Origin: Shinella sumterensis
Lineage (GTDB): Bacteria > Pseudomonadota > Alphaproteobacteria > Rhizobiales > Rhizobiaceae
Direction: 5' to 3'
Length of the DNA stretch: 64,000 nt
Assembly (NCBI RefSeq): GCF_004514425.2
Contig: NZ_MYFN02000001.1
Span: forward strand, 248,001 to 312,000
Shown: one piece after another, positions 1 to 9,343 of the stretch
Layout: the number at the start of each line of letters is the position of its first letter
Numbering within the stretch: position 1 is the stretch's first letter
Program-made: the position numbers and the translations under genes
Notes under the pieces: model-generated
Databases searched by the model: none
What the model saw: only the letters and a program-made list of their open reading frames with translations
What the model was told of the DNA's origin: nothing

Positions 1-63
1 CTCAAGTCCTACGGCTTGGATGGCACGGCCGCCGATACCGGCGCACCGCGTCTCGTCGAGTAA
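1..63 (+). CDS. C-terminal end of an unidentified protein (partial)
   Basis: The window opens inside a reading frame that runs without a stop from base 1 to a TAA at 61-63 and encodes 20 residues ending in GAPRLVE. It lies on the same strand as the racemase-family gene, 61 bases upstream of that start, so the two may share an operon. Twenty residues are too few to assign a family. The call rests only on an open frame ending in a stop shortly before a gene with its own ribosome binding site, so a chance open frame is possible. Confidence 0.4.
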   Translation, partial: LKSYGLDGTAADTGAPRLVE

Positions 64-124
64 CGACCAAGCGGGAGAGGGACCTCCCCCGCATTCCCCT
101 GACATGGAATCGGAGAGAACAACG

Positions 125-859
125 ATGACTGTCTATACGGTCACGCGTAAGACGCAGTCGTGGTATGGTGAGCAGATTGGCATCCTGATCCTTGATGCCG
201 CCTATCCCTGCATCCCCGGCAATGTCGGCAATGCGACGACCTATGATTATCCCGTTCGCTTCCAGGAGGTGAGGGGCGCCTCGATCGACCGCCTGCTGAA
301 CCAGCGCGATCCCGCCTTGAAGGATGTCTTCATCGAGGCCGCCGTCGAGTTGCAGAACCGGGGCGTCAAGGCAATCACGGGTGCTTGCGGCTTCATGGCC
401 TATTTTCAGGAGGAAGTCGCCGCTGCGGTCGACGTCCCTGTCTTCCTTTCGAGCCTTATGCAGATTCCGTTCATGCATGCTCTGTGCGGTGGGCGGGTCG
501 GCGTCATCACCGCGAACGCCACGCGATTGACGCCGCGCCACTTTGCCGCCTGCAACGTCGCCGATCACGTTCCCCTCGCCGTTGCCGGCATGGAGGGGCA
601 GACGGAGTTTCGCGAGGCCATTCTGGAAGAGCGTGGAACGCTGGATTCCGCAGCCATCGAGCGGGAGGTGACGGAGGTGGCCCGGTGCCTCGTTGCGGAC
701 AATCCCGATGTGCGCTCCATTCTGCTTGAATGCAGCGATCTGCCCCCCTATGCCCACGCCGTGCAAGCGGCGACCGGTCGACCGATCTTCGATTTCATCA
801 CCATGATCAATTACGTGCAGCAAAGCATCGCGCGCCGCGCGTATACGGGCGCCATGTAG
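125..859 (+). CDS. Aspartate/glutamate (hydantoin) racemase family protein
   Basis: A 244-residue cytoplasmic protein of the cofactor-independent Asp/Glu/hydantoin racemase superfamily, whose members use a pair of cysteines as acid and base to epimerise an alpha carbon; maleate isomerases and decarboxylases share the fold. The two expected cysteines are visible as C88 in ITGACGFM and C203 in LLECSDLP, one per pseudosymmetric lobe. I chose ATG 125 because GGAGAG lies 7 bases upstream; the frame opens earlier, at 20, without a comparable site. The gene is followed by the convergent LysR gene. Substrate is unknown; an amino acid, hydantoin or arylmalonate-type acid are all possible. Confidence 0.8.
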   Translation: MTVYTVTRKTQSWYGEQIGILILDAAYPCIPGNVGNATTYDYPVRFQEVRGASIDRLLNQRDPALKDVFIEAAVELQNRGVKAITGACGFMAYFQEEVAAAVDVPVFLSSLMQIPFMHALCGGRVGVITANATRLTPRHFAACNVADHVPLAVAGMEGQTEFREAILEERGTLDSAAIEREVTEVARCLVADNPDVRSILLECSDLPPYAHAVQAATGRPIFDFITMINYVQQSIARRAYTGAM

Positions 860-916
860 CAAGCGAGCTTGAGGCGGATGCAGAACCGGTTATGCGGCTC
901 GATCACGGCTCTCCTT

Positions 917-1834
917 CTAGGCCGCGCCGTCAGCGTCCTGCTCGATCAGCCAATCACGGAAAAGTTCAGCCCCGCGCTTTGGTGGGCGTTGCGCCGGCAT
1001 GATGATGTGGACCGCTTGTCCGGACCGATAGGATTCCCGAAGGGGAAGGACCAGCCGTCCGGCTTGTACATGGTCGTGGATGAGGTGCTTCCAGCCAAGT
1101 GCGATGCCCTGGCCAAGCACAGCCGCTTCGATGGAGCCAAGCGCATCGGTGAAGACGAAATCCTGTTTCAGCCGGGCAACCGGGACGGCATGGCGCTCCA
1201 GCCATTCGCGCCAGCCAAGACGGGTGCGGTGCCTTTCCTCGAAATTGAGCAGCGCATGCCGGAGGAGATCCGCCGGCTCGTGGATCGGCCCGTGCTCCCG
1301 TAGATAGTCGGGGCTGCACACCGGCATGACTTCTTCCGTCACAAAACGCCAGGAGTGGATGCCCGGCCATTTGCCGTTGCCGAGGCGTGCGGAAAGATCG
1401 ATATCCTCTTCCACCAGGTCCTGGTCGTCGCGGCTGCTTTCCTCGATGCGCAGCGACACATCGGGGTGCTTGGCCTTGAAGTCCTTCAATCGCGGGAGAA
1501 GCCACAGCTGCACGAAGGACGCGGAGAAGGAAACGCGCACCACATCATTCGAGTGCTTCTTCTGCAGCGACGAGATTACCATGTGCAGATGGTCGAACGC
1601 CTCTTGCGTTTCCTTGTAAAGCCGTTGTCCCTCCGCCGTCAGTTCCAGCCGGGTGTGATCGCGGCGAAAGAGCTTCAGTCCCGTCGCCTCTTCCAGCAGG
1701 CGGATCGTCTTGCTGACCGCTGGCTGGCTGACATTCAACTCCTGCGCGGCGGCGGTGAAGCTGCGCCGTCGGGCTGCGGCCTCGAAGCAGAAGAGGTAGT
1801 TGGCGGACGGAACGAGCGAGCGGAGCCTGTGCAT
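917..1834 (-). CDS. LysR-family transcriptional regulator (GcvA-like)
   Basis: A 305-residue LysR-type regulator. The N-terminal winged helix-turn-helix occupies roughly residues 7-65 (SFTAAAQELNVSQPAVSKTI is the helix-turn-helix core) and the remainder is the two-lobed effector-binding domain. The N-terminus resembles the GcvA subgroup. It is divergent from the dimethylglycine-dehydrogenase-like gene at 1927, the usual arrangement for a LysR regulator and its target, so that gene is the likely target (inference). A perfect inverted repeat overlaps its own start codon, which suggests autoregulation. The effector may be a methylated glycine or a related amine. Confidence 0.88.
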   Translation of the reverse strand: MHRLRSLVPSANYLFCFEAAARRRSFTAAAQELNVSQPAVSKTIRLLEEATGLKLFRRDHTRLELTAEGQRLYKETQEAFDHLHMVISSLQKKHSNDVVRVSFSASFVQLWLLPRLKDFKAKHPDVSLRIEESSRDDQDLVEEDIDLSARLGNGKWPGIHSWRFVTEEVMPVCSPDYLREHGPIHEPADLLRHALLNFEERHRTRLGWREWLERHAVPVARLKQDFVFTDALGSIEAAVLGQGIALGWKHLIHDHVQAGRLVLPLRESYRSGQAVHIIMPAQRPPKRGAELFRDWLIEQDADGAA

Positions 1835-1849
1835 AATCTGAGGTTATGC
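1831..1849. promoter_or_regulatory. Inverted repeat GCATAA-N7-TTATGC over the LysR start codon
   Basis: A perfect 6-base inverted repeat with a 7-base spacer. It contains the T-N11-A pattern typical of LysR operators (ATAATCTGAGGTTAT). It overlaps the ATG of the LysR gene (1832-1834) and lies 78 bases before the divergent flavoprotein start, so one bound regulator could control both genes. Binding is inferred from symmetry and position only. Confidence 0.5.
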
Positions 1850-1926
1850 CCCTCAAGAATTTTTAGCAAGATTACAGGCCTGGAGGCGGTTTGTAGGCTG
1901 GTGAAAATTCATTCGAGGGACTCTCC

Positions 1927-4368
1927 ATGCAAACTCATGCTCGCGCCGTCGTCATCGGCGGTGGCTGCGTTGGCGCTGCCATCCTCTACGGTCTTGCCAA
2001 ACGTGGCTGGACGGATGTCGCGCTTCTCGAGCGCACGCAACTGACCGCCGGTTCGACCTGGCACGCCGCCGGCCTCATTCCCTCCTATGCGCGCAGCATC
2101 AATATCGGACGGATGATCGCCAAGACCATCGAGATCTATGAGGGCCTGGAGGCGGAAACCGGCCAGCATGTCGGCTGGCACAAATGCGGCCAGTTGCGCA
2201 TTGCAAACACGCGGGACCGTCTGGACGAGTACAAGAGCTACATGAGCGTTGCCGCCGTGCAGGGCATTCGTGCCGAACTGGTAACGCCGCAAGAAGCGCG
2301 CGAGCTTTGGCCGCTCTTGGAAAACAACAAGGACATGCTGGCGGCGCTTTACCATCCCGATGACGGGCACATCGCGCCCGCCGACGTCACGCAGGCCATG
2401 GCCAAGGGTGCGCGCGACCGTGGCGCGAAGATCTATCTCAATACCGAGGTGAGGGGTTTTGAGCGGCTTGCCGGCGGTGAATGGAAAATCGTCACCAACA
2501 ATGGCGAGATCATCTGCGAGCACATTATTTCGGCGACCGGCAACTATGCCCGTCAGACCGGTGCCATGCTCGGCCTCGACATCCCGGCAATCCCCATCCT
2601 GCATCAATACTGGATTACCGATGCGGTGCCGGAGATCATTGAGCGCAAGCGCCAGGGGCTGCCGGAAATGCCGATCCTGCGAGATGAAGGTTTCGAGGGC
2701 TATCTGCGGGAAGAGGGGGACGGACTGATGTTCGGTCCGTACGAAAAGACCGAGCACCTGAAGCTTTTTGCCGAAAACGGCGTGCCTGAGTGGTTCGGTG
2801 CCGATCTTGTAGAGGAGGATTTCGACGCGGTGGCCTGGAACTGGGGGGCGGCCATGGAAATGGTGCCGGCGCTCGGTCGCGTCGGCATCAAGGCGAATGT
2901 CCGTGGCCCCTTCCAGATGACTGCGGACGAGCTGCCGCTGGTCGGACCCGCCTGGGGGCTCGAAAATGTCTGGATCGCCGAAGGTGTGCCCGGCGGTATC
3001 CTCTGGGGCGGTGCGATTGGCTACTATCTTTCCGAACGCATTGTCGAGGGCGCAAACAGTCTCGACACGTCCGAGCTCGATCCGCGTCGCTTCGGCACCT
3101 ATGCCAACAAGGAATGGACGCGTCAAAAGGTGCGCGAAAGCTGGGGCACCCATGCCGAGCTACACTATCCCGGCCAGGATATGCCCGCTGCCCGTCCGCA
3201 GAAAACCGCGCCCTCCTATGATATCCTGTCGCAGCGCGGCGCCGTCTGGGGGGTGCTGAACGGTTGGGAAGTGCCGAACTGGTTTGCGCCCGATGGTGTG
3301 GAAGCCAAAGACCAGTACAGCTGGCGCTGGACGCAGAAGGGCCATTACGTGGCCGAAGAGGTGCGGGCGGTGCGTGAGGCGGTCGGCCTCGTCGAAATGA
3401 CGCCGATGACGAAGTTCGAGGTCTCCGGCCCCCGCGCCGAAGCCTGGCTCGACGGTATCCTTGCCAACCGCCTGCCGAAAGCCGGCCGTGTCAATCTCAG
3501 CCACCACCTTACGAAGAACGGTGGCGTGCAGGCCGAATACGTCGTGGCGCGCCTTGAGGACGGCAGCTTCTATCTCATCTCCACACCACGCGCCGAACGC
3601 TGGAACTTCGACGATCTCTCGAAGCTCCTGCCGAAGAATGACAGCGTTCAGCTTCGCAACGTCACCAATGAGCGCGGCTGCTTCACCGTCGTCGGTCCCA
3701 AGGCGCGCGAGGTGCTGCAGGGACTGACCGAGATGGACCTCTCCAATGACGCGTTCCCATGGTTCGGCGTCAGGTCCGGTACGGTCGGCCTTGCGACGGA
3801 CGTGCGCATGCTGCGCGTCAACTATGAGGGCGAATTGGGGTGGGAACTCTACCATCCACTGCCCTACCAGCGTCAGCTGTTGCAGGCGATCCTTGCCGCG
3901 GGGGCGCCACACGGCCTGCGCCTCGTCGGCTACGACGCGCTGGAATCGCTGCGCCTCGAAAAGTCCTACCGTGCCATGTATCGCGACATGAACCCGGAGC
4001 TGACGGCCTGGGAAAGCGGCCTCGACCGCTTCATCCGGCCCGACAAGGGCGACTTCATCGGCAAGGCGGCGCTGGTGCGCCAGCGAGAGGAAGGTGTCAA
4101 GCAGCGTTCGGTGACCATCGCCATCGACACGGACGGGGCAAGCTCGCTCATTCACGAGGGTGTCTATCATGACGGCAAGCTCGTCGGGCGCATCACCTCC
4201 GGCAGCTACGCCTACACGCTCGGCCACGACATCGCTTTCGCGCTGCTCCCGGTCGCGCTCGGCACGCCTGGAACGGAGCTGCAAGTGCCTATCCTCGGTG
4301 AGTGGCGCAAGGCACGAGTGATCGCAGAATCGCCCTACGATCCGGAAGCGTTGCGCGGCCGCATGTAA
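1927..4368 (+). CDS. FAD-dependent oxidoreductase of the dimethylglycine/sarcosine dehydrogenase family (DAO + GcvT domains)
   Basis: An 813-residue fusion protein. Residues 5-400 form a DAO-type FAD domain with the Rossmann motif GGGCVGAA at 11-18 and GSTWHAAG at 42-49; H46 matches the position of the histidine that carries covalent FAD in dimethylglycine/sarcosine dehydrogenases. Residues from about 420 to the end are a GcvT-like aminomethyltransferase domain that in this family passes the oxidised methyl group to tetrahydrofolate. The expected reaction is oxidative N-demethylation of a methylated glycine or a related secondary or tertiary amine. The length matches the family. Divergent from its likely LysR regulator. 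Confidence 0.85.
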   Translation: MQTHARAVVIGGGCVGAAILYGLAKRGWTDVALLERTQLTAGSTWHAAGLIPSYARSINIGRMIAKTIEIYEGLEAETGQHVGWHKCGQLRIANTRDRLDEYKSYMSVAAVQGIRAELVTPQEARELWPLLENNKDMLAALYHPDDGHIAPADVTQAMAKGARDRGAKIYLNTEVRGFERLAGGEWKIVTNNGEIICEHIISATGNYARQTGAMLGLDIPAIPILHQYWITDAVPEIIERKRQGLPEMPILRDEGFEGYLREEGDGLMFGPYEKTEHLKLFAENGVPEWFGADLVEEDFDAVAWNWGAAMEMVPALGRVGIKANVRGPFQMTADELPLVGPAWGLENVWIAEGVPGGILWGGAIGYYLSERIVEGANSLDTSELDPRRFGTYANKEWTRQKVRESWGTHAELHYPGQDMPAARPQKTAPSYDILSQRGAVWGVLNGWEVPNWFAPDGVEAKDQYSWRWTQKGHYVAEEVRAVREAVGLVEMTPMTKFEVSGPRAEAWLDGILANRLPKAGRVNLSHHLTKNGGVQAEYVVARLEDGSFYLISTPRAERWNFDDLSKLLPKNDSVQLRNVTNERGCFTVVGPKAREVLQGLTEMDLSNDAFPWFGVRSGTVGLATDVRMLRVNYEGELGWELYHPLPYQRQLLQAILAAGAPHGLRLVGYDALESLRLEKSYRAMYRDMNPELTAWESGLDRFIRPDKGDFIGKAALVRQREEGVKQRSVTIAIDTDGASSLIHEGVYHDGKLVGRITSGSYAYTLGHDIAFALLPVALGTPGTELQVPILGEWRKARVIAESPYDPEALRGRM

Positions 4369-4564
4369 CGAACCCGAGAGGAGTTGCCCTCGTTGACTAC
4401 AACGTGAAGGTTCGCGTTAAGGCGTCCGATCTATGGGGGCAACGCCATCCAGACGATGCAGTCGATCGATCTCCCTGTCTTCATCGATCTTCGCTCGATC
4501 GCCCGGCACCGGCGACCGCCGACACGGCGTTTGAGAACAAAATTCCAGAGACCGTCGCCATAAA

Positions 4565-4596
4565 GATAATTTCCTCCTTTGTGTATAGAAATTATC
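4565..4596. promoter_or_regulatory. Inverted repeat GATAATTTC-N14-GAAATTATC before metQ1
   Basis: A perfect 9-base inverted repeat (4565-4573 and 4588-4596) with a 14-base AT-rich centre, 43 bases upstream of the first metQ-like gene in the 270-base gap after the flavoprotein. Its low G+C content stands out from its surroundings. It could be an operator for a dimeric regulator of the organosulfur operon, or an RNA hairpin. The rest of the gap shows no gene and no riboswitch that I recognise. Confidence 0.5.
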
Positions 4597-4638
4597 GACT
4601 ATTCTCCTGCGTATATCGGGCGTCGTTTGGAGATTGTA

Positions 4639-5478
4639 ATGCGAAATCGGCTGTTGGGAACCTTCCGGGCACTGGCGGGGACGGCTGTCGCCGTTTCGCT
4701 CATGGCGACGGCCGTATTCGCAGACACGCTGAAGGTGGGCGTAACACCCGGATCGCTTGCCGATTCCGTAGAGGTGGCGGCGGCCGAAGCCCGCGAACAA
4801 GGCATCGATGTCAAGGTCATCGAGTTCACGGACTGGGCGACGCCGAATGTGGCGCTCGATGCCGGCGACCTCGACGTGAACTACTTCCAGCACCAGGCCT
4901 TTCTTAACAACGCAGTCTCGGAGACCGGTTTCAAGCTGAAGTCCGTCGCCGTCGGGCTTCTGCCGAATCTTGGTCTCTATTCCTCCAAGTACAAGTCGTT
5001 CGGCGAGGTGCCGCAAGGTGCGCGTGTCGGCGTGGCGAACGATCCCGTCAACCAGGGGCGCGGCCTGCTTCTCATCGAGCGTGCCGGCCTCATCAAGTTG
5101 CGCGAGGGTGTCGGCGCGCGCCCCACGATCGACGACATTGTCGAGAACAAGCGAGAGCTGCAGTTCGTCGAGATCGAGGGGCCGCAGCTCGTCCGCGCGC
5201 TTGAGGACGTCGATCTCGCGCAGGGGTATCCGGCGCACTATGTCAATGCGGGGCTTGCGGACATCGCCGGTCAGGCGCTGCTCTATTCCGGGATCGACGA
5301 CACCGATTACGCGATCCGGTTCGTGACGCGTGAAAACAACGCGGACTCCGCGCTCGTGCGCCGCTTTGTCGAAATCTACCAGAATTCCGATGCCGTGAAG
5401 GCGCAGATCCACAAGTCGTTCGCCGAAAACGACAAGCTCTACAGCCTGCCCTGGACGCAGGGGCAGCCGGTCAACTGA
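4639..5478 (+). CDS. metQ: MetQ/NlpA-family ABC transporter substrate-binding protein (copy 1)
   Basis: A 279-residue periplasmic binding protein of the NlpA/MetQ family, which serves MetNI-type importers. An N-terminal signal peptide of about 29 residues ends in ATAVFA; there is no lipobox cysteine, so it is probably a soluble periplasmic protein rather than the lipoprotein usual in enteric bacteria. Family segments include FTDWATPNVAL and [15 protein letters not shown] 4639 is preceded by GGAG and is the start that gives a signal peptide. It is a close paralogue of the next gene. Oxidative sulfur genes downstream suggest a sulfur compound rather than, or in addition to, methionine (inference). 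Confidence 0.88.
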   Translation: MRNRLLGTFRALAGTAVAVSLMATAVFADTLKVGVTPGSLADSVEVAAAEAREQGIDVKVIEFTDWATPNVALDAGDLDVNYFQHQAFLNNAVSETGFKLKSVAVGLLPNLGLYSSKYKSFGEVPQGARVGVANDPVNQGRGLLLIERAGLIKLREGVGARPTIDDIVENKRELQFVEIEGPQLVRALEDVDLAQGYPAHYVNAGLADIAGQALLYSGIDDTDYAIRFVTRENNADSALVRRFVEIYQNSDAVKAQIHKSFAENDKLYSLPWTQGQPVN

Positions 5479-5513
5479 CCGCAACCGCAACGGTGCTTAA
5501 AAAGGATGATGAT

Positions 5514-6317
5514 ATGAAATTGCGCATGATGGGCCTTCTGGCAGCCACGGCGATATCGCTTGCGACGGCGGCACAGGCCGAAACGGTCAAGATCGGCGTC
5601 GTGCCGGGTGCTTATGCCGACTCGATCGCCGCCCTGGTGCCGGAGGCGAAGGAGGCGGGCATCGACATCGAAGCCGTCGAGTTCACCGACTGGACCACGC
5701 CGAACGTGGCGCTGGACGCCGGCGACATCGATCTCAACTACTTTCAGCACCGGCCTTTTCTCGACAACGCCATTGCCGACAGGGGTTACAAGCTGACGGA
5801 CATCGGCGTCGGCATATTGGCGAATATCGGTCTCTATTCGCTCAAGCACAAGAGTTTCGACGAGATACCAGAGGGCGGCAAGGTCGCGATTGCCAACGAT
5901 CCGGTCAATCAGGGCCGCGGTCTCCTGCTTCTGGAGCGGGCCGGGCTCATCAAGCTGAAGGAAGGCGTCGGCTTTACCGGAACGCTTGACGACATCACCG
6001 AGAATCCGCGCAATCTCGAATTCACGGAGGTCGAGGGGCCGCAGCTCGCCCGCATCACCGCCGACGTCGATCTCGCGCTCGGCTATCCGCATTTCATCGC
6101 GGCATCCGGCCTTTTCGATCCCGGCTCGGGTCTCATCTATTCCGGCATCGACGACCGGCGTTTCTCCATCATCTTCACCGTCAAGGAAGACCGCAAGGAC
6201 GAGCCCGCCCTCAAGAAGGTGGTCGAACTCTATCAGAATTCACCGGCCGTGAAGAAGACGATCGCCGAGGCCTACCACGGTAACGACAAGCTCTACACAT
6301 TGTCATGGCAGCACTGA
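5514..6317 (+). CDS. metQ: MetQ/NlpA-family ABC transporter substrate-binding protein (copy 2)
   Basis: A 267-residue paralogue of the preceding protein, sharing segments such as [35 protein letters not shown] and EVEGPQLA. A signal peptide of about 21 residues ends in ATAAQA, again without a lipobox cysteine. ATG 5514 has AAGGA 7 bases upstream, preferred over the GTG at 5493. Its stop overlaps the start region of the ATPase gene, so it is translationally coupled to metN. Two adjacent binding proteins for one permease suggest two related ligands or different affinities. Confidence 0.88.
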   Translation: MKLRMMGLLAATAISLATAAQAETVKIGVVPGAYADSIAALVPEAKEAGIDIEAVEFTDWTTPNVALDAGDIDLNYFQHRPFLDNAIADRGYKLTDIGVGILANIGLYSLKHKSFDEIPEGGKVAIANDPVNQGRGLLLLERAGLIKLKEGVGFTGTLDDITENPRNLEFTEVEGPQLARITADVDLALGYPHFIAASGLFDPGSGLIYSGIDDRRFSIIFTVKEDRKDEPALKKVVELYQNSPAVKKTIAEAYHGNDKLYTLSWQH

Positions 6318-7441
6318 TGCTCGGGACGATGGCGGCGCCTCTGCCAGTCGATGCGGTCGCGAACACGGTGCAGGCTCGGGCGAGGGCGATCTCGCCGGCC
6401 GGCCCCGGAGCCGTGCGTTTCGAGCGCCTCGACAAGACGTACCATTCGGCGGCCGGCGCCGTACGCGCGCTGGAGGAGATCGACCTCGAAATCCCGACGG
6501 GCCGCATCTACGGCATCATCGGTCGAAGCGGCGCGGGCAAATCCAGCCTGCTTCGCACCATCAACCGGCTCGAGGAACCGACGTCAGGCCGTGTCATCGT
6601 GGACGGGCAGGACATCGGCCGCTTCGATGAGAACGCGCTCGTGCAATTGCGCCGACGCATCGGAATGATCTTCCAGCATTTCAACCTGCTGTCGGCGAAA
6701 ACGGTTCGGGAAAACGTAGCGCTGCCTCTGGTCGTGGCCGGTCTGCCGCGTCGCCGGATAGACCAGCGGGTGGATGAGGTGCTGGCGCTTGTCGGCCTTG
6801 AAGGCAAGCACGACGTTTATCCGTCGCGTCTTTCCGGCGGGCAGAAGCAGCGGGTCGGCATCGCCCGGGCCCTGGTGCACAAACCGGAAATCCTGCTCTG
6901 CGACGAGGCGACTTCCGCGCTGGATCCCGAGACGACCCTGTCGATCCTCAGGCTTCTCAGGGACATCAACCGCAGCCTCGGACTGACCATCATCCTCATC
7001 ACGCACGAGATGAGCGTCATCCGCGAGGTTTGCGAGAACGTCCTCGTCCTGGAGCAGGGGCGTATTGCGGAGGAGGGACCTGTCTGGCAGGTTTTCGGCG
7101 ATCCGAAGCACGACGCCACGCGTGCGCTTCTGCGGCCGCTTAGCCGCGATCTTCCGGAAGATCTTGCCGCACGCCTCGCGCCGCGCCCCGTCGCCGGCGG
7201 AGAAACCATCATCGAGTTGCACTATACCGGCGCGCAAGGCGGCGATCCCGACCTCGCCCGGCTTGCCGCCACGCTCGGCACGTCGCTCCGGCTCCTGCAC
7301 GGCACGATCGATCGCATCCAGGGACACGCGCAGGGCACGCTCCTCGTTGCCGCGCGTGGAATTTCCGAACAAGACCTCGACGCCCTGAAAGGGCATGTCG
7401 GCAGCGCAAGGGTGGTGGGCTATGTCGCCAGCGATGTATAA
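6305..7441 (+). CDS. metN: Methionine-type ABC transporter ATP-binding protein MetN
   Basis: A 378-residue ABC ATPase. Walker A is GRSGAGKSS (73-81), the signature is LSGGQ (176-180), Walker B is ILLCDE (196-201), and the D-loop SALDP follows. Residues from about 300 form an ACT-like C-terminal domain corresponding to the NIL domain that mediates trans-inhibition by methionine in MetN. About 35 residues precede the ABC domain. The start overlaps the end of metQ2; ATG 6317 is an alternative start. It energises import through MetI at the inner membrane. Confidence 0.9.
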   Translation: MAALMLGTMAAPLPVDAVANTVQARARAISPAGPGAVRFERLDKTYHSAAGAVRALEEIDLEIPTGRIYGIIGRSGAGKSSLLRTINRLEEPTSGRVIVDGQDIGRFDENALVQLRRRIGMIFQHFNLLSAKTVRENVALPLVVAGLPRRRIDQRVDEVLALVGLEGKHDVYPSRLSGGQKQRVGIARALVHKPEILLCDEATSALDPETTLSILRLLRDINRSLGLTIILITHEMSVIREVCENVLVLEQGRIAEEGPVWQVFGDPKHDATRALLRPLSRDLPEDLAARLAPRPVAGGETIIELHYTGAQGGDPDLARLAATLGTSLRLLHGTIDRIQGHAQGTLLVAARGISEQDLDALKGHVGSARVVGYVASDV

Positions 7442-8075
7442 CCGCCTCTGGGCCGCCTTCCTCGATACGGTGCAGATGGTGGGCGCCTCGGCGTTGATTG
7501 CGCTGCTTGTCGGCATACCGATCGCCGTTTTCCTCGTCGTCTCATCTCCGGGCGGGTTTTATGAGGCGCCGCGGCTCAACCGCGCCGTGGCAGCCGTCGT
7601 CAACGGGTTCCGGGCGACGCCGTTCATCGTGCTGCTCGTCGCACTCCTGCCGTTCACGCGCTTCCTTACGGGCACGACGATCGGGGTGTGGGCCGCGATC
7701 GTGCCGCTTTCGATCAGCGCGACGCCATTCTTCGCCCGCATCGCCGAAGTCAGTCTTCGCGAGGTCGACAAGGGGCTGATCGAGGCGGCGCAGGCGATGG
7801 GCTGCCGCAAGTGGCACATCGTCCGTCATGTGCTGCTCCCCGAGGCGCTGCCCGGCATCGTCGGCGGCTTCACCATCACGGTCGTCACCATGATAGGCGC
7901 CTCCGCAATGGCGGGTGCCGTGGGTGCCGGAGGGCTCGGCGACATGGCCATCCGCTACGGCTACCAGCGCTTCGACACGGCAGTCATGGTGGCGGTGATC
8001 ATCGTGCTCGTCGCCATGGTGACGATCGTCCAGTTCGCCGGTGACTATACCGTGCGCCGTCTGCGCGATCGCTGA
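7422..8075 (+). CDS. metI: Methionine-type ABC transporter permease MetI
   Basis: A 217-residue inner-membrane permease with about five hydrophobic segments and the ABC-permease EAA motif ([20 protein letters not shown]). It overlaps the end of metN. ATG 7422 is chosen; 7395 and 7434 are alternatives, and none has a strong ribosome binding site, consistent with translational coupling. It completes a QQNI importer. The next gene follows within 20 bases, so importer and oxidoreductases probably form one operon. Confidence 0.88.
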   Translation: MSPAMYNRLWAAFLDTVQMVGASALIALLVGIPIAVFLVVSSPGGFYEAPRLNRAVAAVVNGFRATPFIVLLVALLPFTRFLTGTTIGVWAAIVPLSISATPFFARIAEVSLREVDKGLIEAAQAMGCRKWHIVRHVLLPEALPGIVGGFTITVVTMIGASAMAGAVGAGGLGDMAIRYGYQRFDTAVMVAVIIVLVAMVTIVQFAGDYTVRRLRDR

Positions 8076-8094
8076 AAAACGGAACGGAACGACA

Positions 8095-9327
8095 ATGAGC
8101 AAGAGCAACATCAACGATGCCGGTCGGCGTCCGGCGCCGGCCCTTTCCGCCGCACGGATCGACAATGACGTGCAGGCGATCGCCGCGGCGACTGCGCTTG
8201 CCGATAAGCTTCGGCCGCAAGCGCTGCTGCGGGATCGCGAGCGCATCCTGCCCTGGGATGAGATCGAGGCCTACAGCGAGACCGGACTTGGCGCCATTAC
8301 GGTGCCGAAGGCATATGGCGGACCCGAACTTTCTTTCGTGACGCTGGTGCGGGTGTTCGAGATCCTGTGTGCCGCCGACCCTTCGGCCGGCCAGATACCC
8401 CAGAACCATTTCGGTGTGCTTGCCCTGCTGCACGACCTCGGTTCGGAGGAACAGAAGCGGCGCTTCTATGCCGATATCCTGCGCGGCGAGCGCATCGGCA
8501 ATGCCGGCCCAGAGCGTGGCCGGAACGCCATCAGCCACGTGACGACGCGCATTACGGCGACCGCCGACGGGCTGCGGCTCACCGGCCGGCGCTTCTATTC
8601 CACGGGCGCGTTGTTCGCCCATTGGATTCCGACCCGGGCGATCGACGACGAGGGCCGCGCCGTGCAGGTCTGGGCGCGCTTCGACGCGCCGGGCGTGTCC
8701 GTCATCGACGACTGGTCCTCCTTCGGTCAGCGCACCACGGCCAGCGGTACGGTCGAGTTTGACAATGTGCCCGTGGAACCGGTGCAGGTGCTGCCGGTCT
8801 GGCAGGCGGCCGACAGGCCGGGACTCTGGGGACCGATCTCGCAATTGATACAGGCGGCGATCGATTCCGGAATCGCGCGCGCCGCGATCGACGATGCCAT
8901 CGCCTTCGTGCGCGATCGGGCACGCCCCTGGATGGATTCCGGGCTGGAGCGTGCGGCCGACGATCCGACGATCCTCCATGAAATCGGCCGGCTGGAAACG
9001 GACTATCAGGCCGCGCAGGCACTGTTGCACCACGCCGCCAGCGTGCTGGACGAGCTGAGCGCCGTGCCGGTCACTGCCGAGACGAGCGCGAAGGCTTCGG
9101 TCGCGGTCGCGGAGGCGAAGATATTGACCACGGAAATCGCGCTGGATGCCAGCGAGACGCTTTTCGATCTCGCCGGGTCGAGTTCGACGCGCGCCGCACA
9201 CGGTCTCGATCGGCACTGGCGCAATGCCCGGGTCCATACGCTGCACGATCCGGTTCGGTGGAAGTACCACCTTCTCGGCAACTATTACCTCAACGGCGCC
9301 CACCCCGCCCGCCACCAGTGGAATTGA
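8095..9327 (+). CDS. SfnB/DszC-like flavin-dependent oxidoreductase (acyl-CoA dehydrogenase fold), copy 1
   Basis: A 410-residue protein with the acyl-CoA dehydrogenase fold, in the subgroup containing SfnB (sulfur acquisition) and DszC (dibenzothiophene monooxygenase). These enzymes use reduced flavin and oxygen to oxidise organosulfur compounds rather than acting on CoA esters. Conserved pieces include QIPQNHF near residue 100 and HDPVRWKY near the C-terminus, both shared with the next gene. ATG 8095 follows GGAACG. Its place behind a MetQNI importer and ahead of a DszA-like enzyme supports a role in organosulfur use. The exact substrate is unknown. Confidence 0.8.
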   Translation: MSKSNINDAGRRPAPALSAARIDNDVQAIAAATALADKLRPQALLRDRERILPWDEIEAYSETGLGAITVPKAYGGPELSFVTLVRVFEILCAADPSAGQIPQNHFGVLALLHDLGSEEQKRRFYADILRGERIGNAGPERGRNAISHVTTRITATADGLRLTGRRFYSTGALFAHWIPTRAIDDEGRAVQVWARFDAPGVSVIDDWSSFGQRTTASGTVEFDNVPVEPVQVLPVWQAADRPGLWGPISQLIQAAIDSGIARAAIDDAIAFVRDRARPWMDSGLERAADDPTILHEIGRLETDYQAAQALLHHAASVLDELSAVPVTAETSAKASVAVAEAKILTTEIALDASETLFDLAGSSSTRAAHGLDRHWRNARVHTLHDPVRWKYHLLGNYYLNGAHPARHQWN

Positions 9328-9343
9328 GAGGAGGGCGACGGAC

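Noticed and set aside
4369-4638. SAM-type riboswitch before metQ1
   Set aside because: No SAM-II pseudoknot pattern seen; the only structure is the 9-base inverted repeat.
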